Shown one piece after another: positions 1 through 8,898 of a DNA stretch of 64,000 nucleotides (positions are counted from its first letter, which is position 1; every line of letters starts with the position of its first letter). The notes under the pieces are model-generated. The model worked only from the letters and a program-made list of their open reading frames with translations. It was not told where the DNA came from and did no database searches. The stretch comes from Bog-950 sp046329515 (lineage in GTDB: Bacteria > Bacteroidota > Bacteroidia > Chitinophagales > LD1). Both the position numbers and the translations under genes were made by a program. Where the stretch lies: contig JAXLUM010000001.1 of the NCBI GenBank assembly GCA_046329515.1, positions 620,001-684,000 on the forward strand. The letters are read 5' to 3'.

Positions 1-449
1 AGTACAGCGTTGAACCTTTCCGCGTTGAACAGCGCGTTGACTTCGAAAAACTGGTTCTTGAAGTAACTACTGATGGCACTATCCACCCTGAAGAGGCGGT
101 GAAAGATGCTTCACGTATCCTTATTCAGCACCTGATGCTTATTACTGATGAGCATATTTCTTTCGATTCACCTACGGCTACTGAAACCGAAATGGTTGAT
201 GAGCATGTATTACATATGCGCAAGCTGTTGAAGACCCCATTGGAAGATTTAGACCTTTCAGTGCGCGCTTTCAACTGTTTAAAGGCTGCAAAAATCAACT
301 CATTGGAAGAACTGGTTCAGTTCAACACCAACGACCTGTTGAAGTTCCGCAACTTCGGTAAGAAGAGCTTAGTGGAAATTGAAGCATTGTTGCATGAGAA
401 AGGCCTTAGCTTCGGCATGGACTTAAGCAAATTCAAATTAGACGAGTAA
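1..449 (+). CDS. rpoA: RNA polymerase alpha subunit, C-terminal part
   Basis: The reading frame is open from the left edge (codons in phase with position 3) to a TAA at 447-449, so this is the 3' end of a gene that starts outside the window. The visible part covers the end of the N-terminal assembly domain (VEPFRVEQRVDFEKL, then DGTIHPEEA) and the complete alpha-CTD, with the helix-hairpin-helix signature LDLSVRAFNCLK, then FRNFGKKSLVEIE. The alpha-CTD contacts upstream promoter DNA and activators. rplQ follows after 57 bases, the normal alpha-operon order. Identification is secure; only the missing start is unknown. Confidence 0.97.
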   Translation, partial: YSVEPFRVEQRVDFEKLVLEVTTDGTIHPEEAVKDASRILIQHLMLITDEHISFDSPTATETEMVDEHVLHMRKLLKTPLEDLDLSVRAFNCLKAAKINSLEELVQFNTNDLLKFRNFGKKSLVEIEALLHEKGLSFGMDLSKFKLDE

Positions 450-506
450 TAATTAAAAATAGAATCAGGGTAATTCCGGATTCAGTATTCTAAAATCCTC
501 ATTGAA

Positions 507-998
507 ATGAGACACGGAGATAAAGTAAATAACTTAGGAAGAAAGACGGCCCACCGTCATGCGTTAATGAGCAACCTGGCTTCTGCCCTTATTGAGCACA
601 AGCGCATTTTTACCACTTTGGCTAAAGCTAAAGCGCTTAGAGGTTTTGTTGAACCACTTGTTACACGCAGCAAGGAGAACACTACACACAACCGCCGTGT
701 GGTATTCAGCTACCTGCAAAACAAAGAAGCTGTTCAGGAGTTGTTCAGCACTATTGGTTCTAAAGTAGGCGAGCGCCCAGGTGGTTATACCCGTGTTATT
801 AAAACAGGTTTCCGCCCAGGTGATGCTGCTGAAATGGCTTTAATTGAACTGGTTGACTTTAACGAGACTTACACCCAGAACAAGAACACTGCTAAATCTG
901 CTGAGCCTAAGAAGAAAACAAGACGTTCAGGCGGTACTAAGAAAGCTGCTGCTAAGAAAAGCACCAAGAAGAGCGAAGAAGGCGGCGCTGAAGAATAA
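507..998 (+). CDS. rplQ: 50S ribosomal protein L17
   Basis: 163 residues. The N-terminal segment MRHGDKVNNLGR and HRHALMSNLASALI are the hallmark of L17, which sits at the peptide-exit side of the large subunit. The conserved core ends near residue 118; the rest is a Lys/Ala/Ser/Glu-rich tail (KKKTRRSGGTKKAAAKKS), a low-complexity extension often seen in Bacteroidota L17. It is the last gene of the rpoA operon and is followed by a strong terminator at 1021. Confidence 0.98.
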   Translation: MRHGDKVNNLGRKTAHRHALMSNLASALIEHKRIFTTLAKAKALRGFVEPLVTRSKENTTHNRRVVFSYLQNKEAVQELFSTIGSKVGERPGGYTRVIKTGFRPGDAAEMALIELVDFNETYTQNKNTAKSAEPKKKTRRSGGTKKAAAKKSTKKSEEGGAEE

Positions 999-1020
999 GC
1001 GAAAACAAACTACGATAGAA

Positions 1021-1050
1021 AAACCCACCACACGGTGGGTTTTTTGTTTT
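1021..1050. terminator. Rho-independent terminator after rplQ
   Basis: Perfect 9-bp stem AAACCCACC (1021-1029) / GGTGGGTTT (1034-1042), 4-nt loop, followed by a T-rich stretch. Because the stem begins with AAA and ends with TTT it can also serve the convergent sugar-transferase gene that ends at 1055. Confidence 0.9.
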
Positions 1051-1054
1051 GGTG

Positions 1055-2473
1055 CTATTTCCCTCTACCGTAAACAACGGTAAGCACGGTGTAAATCATA
1101 ATCTTGAAATCAAGCGCAATACTCATGTTTTCAATGTAGATGATGTCGTACTTCAGGCGCTTGATCATTTCATCAACCGTAGAAGCATAGCCGTATTTAA
1201 CCATGCCTAAAGAGGTGATGCCGGGCTGCACGCGGAATACATGGGTGTAATAAGGTGCGCGCTTTTCAATTTGGTCCGCAAAAAACTTGCGTTCAGCACG
1301 CGGGCCTACAATGCTCATTTCGCCTTTAATAACATTAATAAACTGCGGGAATTCATCAATGCGGTACTTACGTATAATGCGCCCTATAGGGGTTATGCGC
1401 GTATCGTTCTCCGTAGTCAATTGCGGGCCGGCGCTTTCGGCGTTGGCATACATACTGCGGAATTTTATAATTCGAAAAGGCTTACCGTACTGGCCTAAGC
1501 GTTCCTGCCGGTAGAAGATGTTTCCGCGGTCAGTTAGCCAAATGCGGATGGCTACGTACAACAACACAGGAGAGGAGATTATAAGGGCCGCAATAGAGGC
1601 CAGCACATCAAACCAGCGCTTGGTAATACGTTCCCACTCGCTAAGCATTTGCGGCCGTATTTCAATAAACGCCTCGCCAATAACATGGTTCAGGCGCACC
1701 ATGCCCGATAGTATATCATACATATCAGGTATAATGCGGATGGTAACGTTACGGTCGGCCAGTTTATTCAGTATGTTGTTTAACAGGTGGTGCTCGCTGC
1801 TTTCAATGGCAATAATTACTTCCTCCAGTTTGGGCTGCGAATCCATAATGGCTTCTAACTGCTGCAGGCTGCCTAACTCTTTTACCTCCTGCGTAAGCGT
1901 ATTGGTGGTGGAGCCGTTGGTTTCAATGTAACCTGCAAATTGAAAACCAAAAGAACGTTCGCGCTTCTTTAGTTCTTCGTAAAGTTCATTGGCGCGTTGG
2001 CTGTTGCCTATTATAAGCGTAGGGAAGCTTACTTTACCACTCCAGATATTTCGCTTTACGGCGCTTAAAATAAAGAAGCGACCCAGCCAGGTAAGAAGAA
2101 TTTGCAGCGATACCAATATGCCGAAGGTGAGGTAGTAATCAGAATAGCGGCGTACGTAATCATCAAGCAATAGGGAAAAGAAGATGCCGATGGTGCCGAT
2201 AAAACAAACTATTGCTGTTTTGGCTAACTCCTGTAAGCGCGATTTTCGGTATAGGTCAGTATAGGTGCCGGTGATGTAGTGTATCAATAACCATATGGCC
2301 GGTACCACTAGTATAGCTATCCAAAAGTTCTTATCGCTAAAGGGTATGAAAACATTAAAGGGTTGCTTTTCTATAACCAGTTTGCGGAACAGAAACAGAA
2401 AGTACCAGGCAGCGGCTGATGCCAGGTAGTCGCTTGCTGCATATAACCAGATAATTCCTTTCCGCGCGTTCAT
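1055..2473 (-). CDS. Exopolysaccharide polyprenyl glycosylphosphotransferase (WcaJ/EpsL-like)
   Basis: About 472 residues. The N-terminal part holds several hydrophobic segments (residues about 5-130) followed by a CoA-binding-like Rossmann region with PTLIIGNSQRANELYEEL. The C-terminal third is a complete bacterial sugar transferase domain: a membrane anchor (KRWFDVLASIAALIISSP), then FRIIKFRSMY, KYRIDEFPQFINVIKG and MSIVGPRAE. Known role of the family: transfer of a sugar-1-phosphate from a nucleotide sugar to undecaprenyl phosphate, the first step of exopolysaccharide or O-antigen repeat synthesis at the inner membrane. I chose the ATG at 2473 because it lies 10 nt past the stop of the upstream gene and fits the family N-terminus; an in-frame ATG at 2503 would overlap that gene by 20 nt. 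The substrate sugar cannot be read from the sequence. Confidence 0.9.
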   Translation of the reverse strand: MNARKGIIWLYAASDYLASAAAWYFLFLFRKLVIEKQPFNVFIPFSDKNFWIAILVVPAIWLLIHYITGTYTDLYRKSRLQELAKTAIVCFIGTIGIFFSLLLDDYVRRYSDYYLTFGILVSLQILLTWLGRFFILSAVKRNIWSGKVSFPTLIIGNSQRANELYEELKKRERSFGFQFAGYIETNGSTTNTLTQEVKELGSLQQLEAIMDSQPKLEEVIIAIESSEHHLLNNILNKLADRNVTIRIIPDMYDILSGMVRLNHVIGEAFIEIRPQMLSEWERITKRWFDVLASIAALIISSPVLLYVAIRIWLTDRGNIFYRQERLGQYGKPFRIIKFRSMYANAESAGPQLTTENDTRITPIGRIIRKYRIDEFPQFINVIKGEMSIVGPRAERKFFADQIEKRAPYYTHVFRVQPGITSLGMVKYGYASTVDEMIKRLKYDIIYIENMSIALDFKIMIYTVLTVVYGRGK

Positions 2474-2483
2474 TTCTAGTGCA

Positions 2484-3338
2484 CTAAAGCAGTATGTGTA
2501 CAATCTTTACGTTGTCAATATACACTTTACCACCATTAGTTCCATAAGGCCGTAGCGCCTCAAAATAAATACTGTACTTATCGGCCCGTATTGTTGCAAG
2601 GCTTTCACTTAGCTTAATGTATAATTTGCTCCACTTGTTCTTTGCATTAATAAAAAGAAAAGGATTGGTAGAGTTGCTGCTGCTGCCGTTAAAGTAGCCT
2701 ACATATCCAAACCAAAAAGGCACTTCACTTTTGTAATCCACTTCCACCCAAATCTCTTCGCCTTCAGGCAAATCAATAGGTGTGCTTTGGTAAGCCAGTT
2801 CGTTTGAATCGGTAGCGCTAACAGTTAGCACACCGCAGCGTTGGCCGTAAGCCACATTGTTACTGGCAGTGTCGACCGTGCGCAGCTCAAGCGGCATGTT
2901 GGTGAAGTTGTTGCTGGTTTCAAAGTCGTCAACAAAGGCAAATTCGGTTCCTGTTTTATACCGGAATACGGGCAGGTGCGTATAGGTTTGGGTGCGCACT
3001 GCATTAAGGCTAAAGGTGTCAATTTGGTAGAAGGGGTAAATAACGCGTATGCCTGCCTGGCCACTTTGCTCTATTCCGGCGCTTAGCGTAAAGTTCACGT
3101 TGTTTTCTTCCAACACAGGAAAATTACAGGGCAATTCATAGGCGCCTAAATTAGTGGCATTGGCCTCCACCCATACATCGGTTATGTTATGCGTGTTAGC
3201 GCCTTGGGTAGCAGCGTTGGTGTTTAATTGCACACTGTCAATCTTCAAATAAAAAGGCACCCCGTCATTGGGCATCGGCTTGCAGGCGGGCAGCAAAGAG
3301 ATAAAGATTACAATGGCTATTGGGAATAGAAACTTCAT
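2484..3338 (-). CDS. Predicted lipoprotein of unknown function
   Basis: 284 residues. A signal sequence with lipobox LLPAC puts the lipidated cysteine at residue 19, so the mature protein should be membrane anchored and probably outer-membrane located. The rest is beta-rich; the C-terminal half (FVDDFETSNNFTN, later YIDNVKIVHI) resembles carbohydrate-binding-like jelly-roll domains often found in Bacteroidota surface proteins, but I cannot assign a family. It lies directly upstream of the sugar transferase gene (10-nt gap), so the two are probably co-transcribed; that hints at, but does not prove, a role in polysaccharide or envelope biology. Confidence 0.75.
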   Translation of the reverse strand: MKFLFPIAIVIFISLLPACKPMPNDGVPFYLKIDSVQLNTNAATQGANTHNITDVWVEANATNLGAYELPCNFPVLEENNVNFTLSAGIEQSGQAGIRVIYPFYQIDTFSLNAVRTQTYTHLPVFRYKTGTEFAFVDDFETSNNFTNMPLELRTVDTASNNVAYGQRCGVLTVSATDSNELAYQSTPIDLPEGEEIWVEVDYKSEVPFWFGYVGYFNGSSSNSTNPFLFINAKNKWSKLYIKLSESLATIRADKYSIYFEALRPYGTNGGKVYIDNVKIVHILL

Positions 3339-3465
3339 ACGTATTAAGCGCTGTTTAAACGCTTTGGGTTTTAAAACATTGCAAAGAAAAGAGAAAAAAT
3401 CAGCCTTTACCCCTCTCTACAAAAACAGGCCGTTTAAGGTGAGATTTAAAACGTAACTTGGATAA

Positions 3466-3684
3466 ATGAAAACAGTAATCGTAACCCGGATAATATTCTT
3501 CTTCTGCTTATGGTTTACCGCGCAAACAATTTACGGCGTGTTATTTTCAACCAAAGAGCAACTTCTCTGGCGTTTATACGACCCTATGAGTTACGTTTTC
3601 ACCACCCTTTTTGCCGCGGGAGCGACTTATCTTTTAAGCTTACGTAAACCCAGGGCAGTAGAAGGCACGCCCCCTACTTCTTAA
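3466..3684 (+). CDS. Small two-helix membrane protein
   Basis: 72 residues with two hydrophobic segments (about residues 6-25 and 42-60) separated by a short polar loop, and a Pro-rich tail. It overlaps the convergent oxidoreductase gene by 11 bp at the 3' end. The hydropathy pattern and clean ATG make it a plausible real gene, but nothing in it identifies a function. Confidence 0.5.
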   Translation: MKTVIVTRIIFFFCLWFTAQTIYGVLFSTKEQLLWRLYDPMSYVFTTLFAAGATYLLSLRKPRAVEGTPPTS

Positions 3685-4672
3685 CTATCAACTGGTGGGC
3701 AATTTTGTCGGAAATTTGCTGGGCCAGGTGCATGGCATTGTAGCCGTCCTGCGCGCTTACCGGCACGGGCTTGTTTTGGGTTATAGCCTTCTGCCATAAC
3801 TCTAGCTCCATCTTTATAGCGTTTACATCTTTCTTCTCGGCTACCTCGTAGGTAATGTATTTCTTGCTGTTGTCGGGCAGGTCAATTTCTATTGGCGGCA
3901 GGCCTTCAATAGTTGCGGGCATTTCATCTTCAATACGGAACACATCGCTCTTCTTTTTCAAAAAGTCCATACTTATATACGAACCCGGTTGAAAAATGCG
4001 CATCTTACGCATACTCTTAAGCGATATGCGGCTGGCCGTTACATTGGCCACACAGCCGTTGTCGAACTCTATGCGGGCATTGGCTATATCCGGCGATTTG
4101 CTGAGAATGGCCACACCACTGGCGTTAATCTTCTTTACGTTGGCTTTTACCAGGCTAAGAATAATGTCAATGTCGTGTATCATCAGGTCCATTACTACCG
4201 ATACATCGGTACCGCGCGGGTTAAACTCTGCCAAACGGTGCACCTCAATAAAAAGCGGTTTAATGTTTTTCTTGTTCAGGCTTAAAATGGCCGGGTTAAA
4301 ACGCTCCACATGCCCAACCATAGCTTTAACACGCGCTTCATCCACCAGTTCCATAAGCTCGTGCGCTTCCTGCAGGTTAGCGGCCAACGGCTTTTCAATA
4401 AAAACGTGCTTAAACTTCTTTATGCAGTCGTGGGCAATTTTGTAGTGCGTGGTGGTTGGCGATACTATATCCAGGGCATCGCAGGCTTCAATCAGCTTTT
4501 TAGGATTGTCGAAGCGTTTAATATCGAACTCTGCAATTACTTTCTCCGAATTCTTGTCATCGGGGTCATAAAAGCCAACCAACTCAAAACCGGGAATTTC
4601 CTTAATAAGCTTAAGGTGTATTTTACCCAGGTGACCTACCCCAAATATTCCTATGCGAACCGTTTTTGCCAT
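3674..4672 (-). CDS. Gfo/Idh/MocA family NAD(P)-dependent oxidoreductase
   Basis: 332 residues. The N-terminal Rossmann fold has the dinucleotide motif GVGHLGKIH (residues 11-19), followed by the conserved FIEKPLA segment (EKP at residues 93-95). The C-terminal half shows the family's DLMIHDIDI stretch and an extended beta-sheet domain. Members oxidise or reduce sugars and sugar nucleotides, inositols or related compounds; the substrate cannot be predicted. The start at 4672 gives a normal N-terminus (MAKTVRIGIFG). A TAnnTTTG-like element (TAAATTCG on the minus strand, 4704-4711) lies about 30 bases upstream, without an obvious partner element. Confidence 0.93.
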   Translation of the reverse strand: MAKTVRIGIFGVGHLGKIHLKLIKEIPGFELVGFYDPDDKNSEKVIAEFDIKRFDNPKKLIEACDALDIVSPTTTHYKIAHDCIKKFKHVFIEKPLAANLQEAHELMELVDEARVKAMVGHVERFNPAILSLNKKNIKPLFIEVHRLAEFNPRGTDVSVVMDLMIHDIDIILSLVKANVKKINASGVAILSKSPDIANARIEFDNGCVANVTASRISLKSMRKMRIFQPGSYISMDFLKKKSDVFRIEDEMPATIEGLPPIEIDLPDNSKKYITYEVAEKKDVNAIKMELELWQKAITQNKPVPVSAQDGYNAMHLAQQISDKIAHQLIVKK

Positions 4673-4852
4673 TTATCTGCTGTGCCCTAAGGGCTTAGAA
4701 CAACGAATTTATAGGAGTGCGGCGCGCATGGCCCGAAAAGTACATACAGAATGTTCAAAAGCCAATGTGCATTGTATAGCGCAGGCGATATTGCAGGCCA
4801 TAGCGCAGGTGGCAAAGGGCTGAAAAAGCTTCAAAATACGGCCAAATGGGGT

Positions 4853-4860
4853 TATCTTCG
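4853..4860 (+). promoter_or_regulatory. Possible -7 promoter element before mtaB
   Basis: TATCTTCG matches the Bacteroidota -7 consensus TAnnTTTG at seven of eight positions and ends 7 nt before the ATG at 4868. No clear TTG element is present at the expected distance. If it is used, the transcript would start almost at the start codon, which supports the 4868 start over the upstream ATG at 4751. Confidence 0.35.
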
Positions 4861-4867
4861 CCGCCCC

Positions 4868-6202
4868 ATGTATTACAACCGCAAAGTGGCTTTACATACG
4901 CTCGGCTGCAAGCTCAACTTCTCCGAAACTTCGGCTATTGGCCGCAGCCTGGTGGAGCATGGCTTTCAGAAGGTGGAGTTTAGCGACCGTGCGGACTACT
5001 ACGTGATTAATACCTGTAGCGTAACCCAAAATGCAGATAAGGAAACGAGGCAGATTGTAAAAACGGCACTGCGCACTAACCCTGAGGCTAAAGTGATAAT
5101 AGTGGGCTGTTATGCTCAGCTAAAGCCGGAGGAAATTGCACAAATACCGGGCGTTAACATGGTGCTGGGCGCTAATGAGAAGTTTAAGATTCACGAATAC
5201 CTTGAGCAGCTGGAAGGGCAGGAGCAACCTCTTGTGTTGAACGGCGATATTGATGAGGTGAACTTTTTTGAGCCTGCTTATTCGCAGGGGGAACGCACCC
5301 GCAGCTTTTTAAAGGTGCAGGATGGTTGCGATTACTTTTGTTCGTTTTGCACCATACCATTAGCCCGCGGTAAAAGCCGCAGTAACTCTATTGCCAAAAC
5401 TGTAGAGGTAGCCAAACAAGTAGCCCAAAGTGGTGTTAAGGAGGTTGTGCTTACGGGCGTAAATCTTGGTGACTTTGGTATGTCGCCGGATGGGCAGGAG
5501 CGCACCGGTGAAAACTTTTACCAGCTTATACAGGAGTTGGATAAAGTGGAGGGTATAGACCGTTGGAGGATTTCTTCCATTGAACCCAATTTATTAAGTA
5601 ATGAAATAATTGAATTTGTGGCGCGCTCTAAAAAGTTCATGCCGCATTTTCATATCCCTTTACAATCAGGTGCCGATAAATTGCTGAAGTTGATGCGCCG
5701 CAAATACCTGAGCAAGCTATATGCGGACCGCGTTGCAAAAATTAAGTCGGAAATGCCACATGCCTGTATTGGTGTTGATGTTATAGTGGGCTTTCCCGGC
5801 GAAACGGAAGAACAGTTTTTAACTACTTACAATTTCCTGAACGAACTGGATGTTTCGTACCTGCACGTGTTTACGTACAGTGAGCGCGCAAACACCCGTG
5901 CGTTGAATATTCAGCCTATAGTGCCCATGGAGGTGCGTAAGGAGCGGAACAAAATGCTGCGTATTCTTTCAGAAAAGAAGAAGCGCAAATTTTATAGCGA
6001 ACACATTAACACACAGCGCCCGGTTTTATTTGAAGCCGAAAAAGATGGCGGCTTTATGTATGGTTTTACGGATAACTACATTAAGGTGGCCGTACCGTAT
6101 AACGAAGAATGGGTGAACAATATACACCCCGTTACCCTTAGCGAAGTTTCAGACTTTGGCTATGTAAAGGGCACTACGCATATGGAGTATTCCATTGCCT
6201 GA
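4868..6202 (+). CDS. mtaB: tRNA (N6-threonylcarbamoyladenosine37-C2)-methylthiotransferase
   Basis: 444 residues from the ATG at 4868. The N-terminal UPF0004 domain carries its three cysteines in LGCKLN, NTCSVT and VGCYAQ; the radical-SAM motif C-x3-C-x2-C is in DGCDYFCSFC. DVIVGFPGETEEQF and the C-terminal region complete the MiaB/RimO/MtaB architecture, and the segment LHTLGCKLNFSE is typical of MtaB rather than MiaB. Role: uses two 4Fe-4S clusters and S-adenosylmethionine to turn t6A37 into ms2t6A37 in tRNAs decoding ANN codons. An in-frame ATG at 4751 would add 39 residues with no family resemblance, so I rejected it. Confidence 0.92.
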   Translation: MYYNRKVALHTLGCKLNFSETSAIGRSLVEHGFQKVEFSDRADYYVINTCSVTQNADKETRQIVKTALRTNPEAKVIIVGCYAQLKPEEIAQIPGVNMVLGANEKFKIHEYLEQLEGQEQPLVLNGDIDEVNFFEPAYSQGERTRSFLKVQDGCDYFCSFCTIPLARGKSRSNSIAKTVEVAKQVAQSGVKEVVLTGVNLGDFGMSPDGQERTGENFYQLIQELDKVEGIDRWRISSIEPNLLSNEIIEFVARSKKFMPHFHIPLQSGADKLLKLMRRKYLSKLYADRVAKIKSEMPHACIGVDVIVGFPGETEEQFLTTYNFLNELDVSYLHVFTYSERANTRALNIQPIVPMEVRKERNKMLRILSEKKKRKFYSEHINTQRPVLFEAEKDGGFMYGFTDNYIKVAVPYNEEWVNNIHPVTLSEVSDFGYVKGTTHMEYSIA

Positions 6203-6268
6203 TTGCTTTAACAACAATCGCTCTCGTTGCTTTTTACTATTGTTGCATCGGGATTCAAACTTAAGCTG

Positions 6269-7489
6269 ATGATTCTATTGCGATGTTATCCGAAAATTAC
6301 GGACTGGATTTATGAAGTGGCCAACCAATCGCCGGCTGCTGATTTCCGCTTTTTACCCATTTACAGTTATGGCTTTTTTGTTGCTGTAGGTTTTGTTTTC
6401 GCAGCCACCCTGGCTGCCATGGAAATGAAGAGGAGAGAAAAGTTGGGTTTAATGCCCGGCGTTGAAAAGGAAATAACCGAAGGTGAAGGAGCCAATTTTT
6501 TAGAAGCTGCGGTTTATTTGCTGGTAGGTTTCTTTGTTTGTTTTAAGCTTTTTGGTTTCTCAGCACACAGCGAAGCTCTGAACAACGGCACACTGGATAT
6601 GAGAAGCTATCTGTTTTCACTTACTTATGGCAACTGGATTGGCGGCATAATTGGCGCGGTAGCCTTAAGCGGTTACTACTGGTATAGTAACAACAAAGCA
6701 AAGCTGCCTCAACCCATTAAAAAAACTATTACTGTTTTCCCTTCTGATAGAATTGGCGATTTGGTGGTGTTGGCTGCGGTATTCGGTGTGATGGGTTCCA
6801 ACCTGTTTAACTTTTTCGAAAATCCCGATGACTATAAGAATTTCTGGAGTGACCCCATTGGTTCCATGTTCAGCGGCCTTTCTGTATACGGAGGTTTAAT
6901 TTGTGCCGGGGCGGCTTTTGCTGTGTATGCACGTTTCAAAAAAATCCGCATCTCTCATTTCTTCGATTCTGTAGCCCCCGGTTTTATTTTAGCTAACGGC
7001 ATAGGCCGTATCGGTTGCCAGGTTTCAGGTGATGGCGACTGGGGTTTGGCTAACCCGTATCCTAAGCCGGATTGGATGCCGCAAATGCTGTGGTCTGATA
7101 CCTATGCCCATCACATTATCAGTTGCGATCCTGCTGTAGATGTGCCTATACAAGGTTGTCTTGGCGACCATTGCTGCCAATTGGCACATGGCGCATATCC
7201 CACGCCCATTTATGAGTTCCTGATGTGTACGGCTATATTTTTTATTTTATGGAGTTTACGTAAAAGGCTGACCTATAAGCCGGGCATGATATTTACCGTG
7301 TTTATGATATTAATAGGTATACAACGCTTTGCCATTGAACAGTGGCGCGATTTGAGCGGACGTGATACATACGGATTTTTCGGTATGCAATTCCGCCAAA
7401 GCGAATTAATTTCAATTGTGCTTTTCATAATCGGTGTTGCTTCTACCGCTTACCTTTACAACTACTATAAAAAGCAAAAAGCTATTTAA
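6269..7489 (+). CDS. lgt: Prolipoprotein diacylglyceryl transferase family protein (divergent)
   Basis: 406 residues from the ATG at 6269. About seven membrane segments. The Lgt signature region is recognisable as NGIGRIGCQVSGDGDWG, with PTPIYEF and QRFAIEQWRD downstream matching the PxQLYE and RxxxExxR blocks. Lgt transfers diacylglycerol from phosphatidylglycerol to the lipobox cysteine of prelipoproteins at the inner membrane. Two departures: the HGGLIG block is YGGLICA (Tyr where E. coli Lgt has the important His103), and there are extra cytoplasmic/periplasmic segments, including a Cys-rich stretch (GCLGDHCCQ). It may be the main Lgt of a Bacteroidota subgroup or a paralogue. It is followed after 1 nt by the P450 gene, so the two are co-transcribed. 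The ATG at 6227 was rejected because it precedes the conserved fold and sits just before a TACTATTG promoter-like element (6235-6242). Confidence 0.85.
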   Translation: MILLRCYPKITDWIYEVANQSPAADFRFLPIYSYGFFVAVGFVFAATLAAMEMKRREKLGLMPGVEKEITEGEGANFLEAAVYLLVGFFVCFKLFGFSAHSEALNNGTLDMRSYLFSLTYGNWIGGIIGAVALSGYYWYSNNKAKLPQPIKKTITVFPSDRIGDLVVLAAVFGVMGSNLFNFFENPDDYKNFWSDPIGSMFSGLSVYGGLICAGAAFAVYARFKKIRISHFFDSVAPGFILANGIGRIGCQVSGDGDWGLANPYPKPDWMPQMLWSDTYAHHIISCDPAVDVPIQGCLGDHCCQLAHGAYPTPIYEFLMCTAIFFILWSLRKRLTYKPGMIFTVFMILIGIQRFAIEQWRDLSGRDTYGFFGMQFRQSELISIVLFIIGVASTAYLYNYYKKQKAI

Positions 7490-7490
7490 T

Positions 7491-8849
7491 ATGGAAACTG
7501 CTGCGGCTAAAAAGAGTGTTCCTCCTTTCCCTAAAGAAAAACACTGGTTGTTTGGCAGCGGGTACTTATTAAGGAATAAAACAATTGACCAGATTAAGTT
7601 CTTCATAAAGAAGTACGGCGAAATTTTCAGCCTTTCGTTGCCGTTAAACAGGGTAGTGGTGGCTGCCAAACCTGAATTTGCGCGCCATGTATTGTTAGAT
7701 AACAGTAAGAACTACACAAAAAGTTTAGCCTACGATATTTTAAAGTTGTTGTTGGGTAATGGCTTGCTTACCAGCGAAGGGGATTTATGGAAGCAACAAC
7801 GCCGCCTTATAGCCCCGGCTTTTCACCGCAAAAAGCTGGAACAGCTAACCGCGGAAATGATTGAATTAACGGAGCATGCTGTAGAACGTCTTAAAACGAA
7901 AACGGGTCAGCAGTTAGATATGGCGTTGGATTTAACTGACCTTACACTGCAGATTATATCCAAGGCAATGTTCAGTTCAGCCGTTGATGAAAAGTCCGCC
8001 TTGGTGGGTAAACAAATTACACTGCTTAATGAATATTCTATAGAGAAGCTCAATCAACCTTTTCGTTTACCGGCTTCTTTTCCAACGCCCTTTAATATTA
8101 AGGAACGCAAGGCTATTAAAATTTTAAATGATGTGATTTACGACATCATTAACGCAAGAAGGAAAGGAGAGGCTAAGGATGATTTGCTATCGATGCTTAT
8201 TGATGCACGTGACGAAGATACCGGCGAAGCGATGGATGATGTGCAACTGCGCGATGAGGTAATGACCATTTTTATTGCCGGCAACGAAACTACGGCCAAC
8301 GCCCTTGCATGGACGCTTTATCTGCTATCGCAGAACCCGGAAGCAGAGGCTAAGATGGTGCAGGAGATTGACGAAAAATTAAACGCCGGTTTAAAGCTGG
8401 ACTTTAATACTGTGCAGAGTTTTCAATATGTGCGCATGGTAATTGATGAAAGCATGCGTATTTACCCGCCTGCCTGGAGTGTGGGTCGCCGAAACATAGA
8501 AGATGATGAACTGGGTGGCTACCGCATTATTAAAGGCACCAACGTGCTTATTCCCATCATTTACTTTCACCATAACGAAAAGTATTGGGATGAACCTATG
8601 AAGTTTAAGCCCGAGCGCTTTTCGCCGGAAAACAAACACAATATTGACCGCTTTGTTTATTTCCCTTTTGGTGGCGGGCCGCGCACCTGTATAGGCAATA
8701 ACTTCGCCTTGCTTGAGATGCAGATAATTCTGATTCTTTTCTACCGCAATTTCCGGTTTAAGCTAAAAGAAGGTTTTACCGTAGAAGTTGACCCGCTTAT
8801 AACCTTACGCCCCAAAAACGGCATGGTAATGCAATTGCAAAGCCGGTAG
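7491..8849 (+). CDS. Cytochrome P450
   Basis: 452 residues from METAAAKK at 7491. All P450 landmarks are present: the I-helix oxygen-binding motif AGNETTANAL, the K-helix ExxR (ESMR), and the haem-binding loop FPFGGGPRTCIG with the thiolate cysteine. No N-terminal membrane anchor, so it is a soluble monooxygenase needing ferredoxin/reductase partners, which are not nearby. The overall pattern (GLLTSEGDLWKQQRR near the N-terminus) is of the CYP102/CYP4-like bacterial group that often acts on fatty acids or terpenoids; the substrate is not predictable. Its start is 1 nt after the lgt stop. Confidence 0.95.
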   Translation: METAAAKKSVPPFPKEKHWLFGSGYLLRNKTIDQIKFFIKKYGEIFSLSLPLNRVVVAAKPEFARHVLLDNSKNYTKSLAYDILKLLLGNGLLTSEGDLWKQQRRLIAPAFHRKKLEQLTAEMIELTEHAVERLKTKTGQQLDMALDLTDLTLQIISKAMFSSAVDEKSALVGKQITLLNEYSIEKLNQPFRLPASFPTPFNIKERKAIKILNDVIYDIINARRKGEAKDDLLSMLIDARDEDTGEAMDDVQLRDEVMTIFIAGNETTANALAWTLYLLSQNPEAEAKMVQEIDEKLNAGLKLDFNTVQSFQYVRMVIDESMRIYPPAWSVGRRNIEDDELGGYRIIKGTNVLIPIIYFHHNEKYWDEPMKFKPERFSPENKHNIDRFVYFPFGGGPRTCIGNNFALLEMQIILILFYRNFRFKLKEGFTVEVDPLITLRPKNGMVMQLQSR

Positions 8850-8898
8850 TTTTATGAATATTTTTTGATTAGGCAATTGCAAACACCTTATTACTTTT

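Noticed and set aside
4751..4867. Longer N-terminus for mtaB
   Set aside because: The 39 extra residues match nothing in the family and a promoter-like element lies inside them.
7434..7490. Upstream start for the P450 gene inside lgt
   Set aside because: It would overlap lgt by 56 nt; METAAAKK at 7491 follows the lgt stop by one base and starts the conserved protein.
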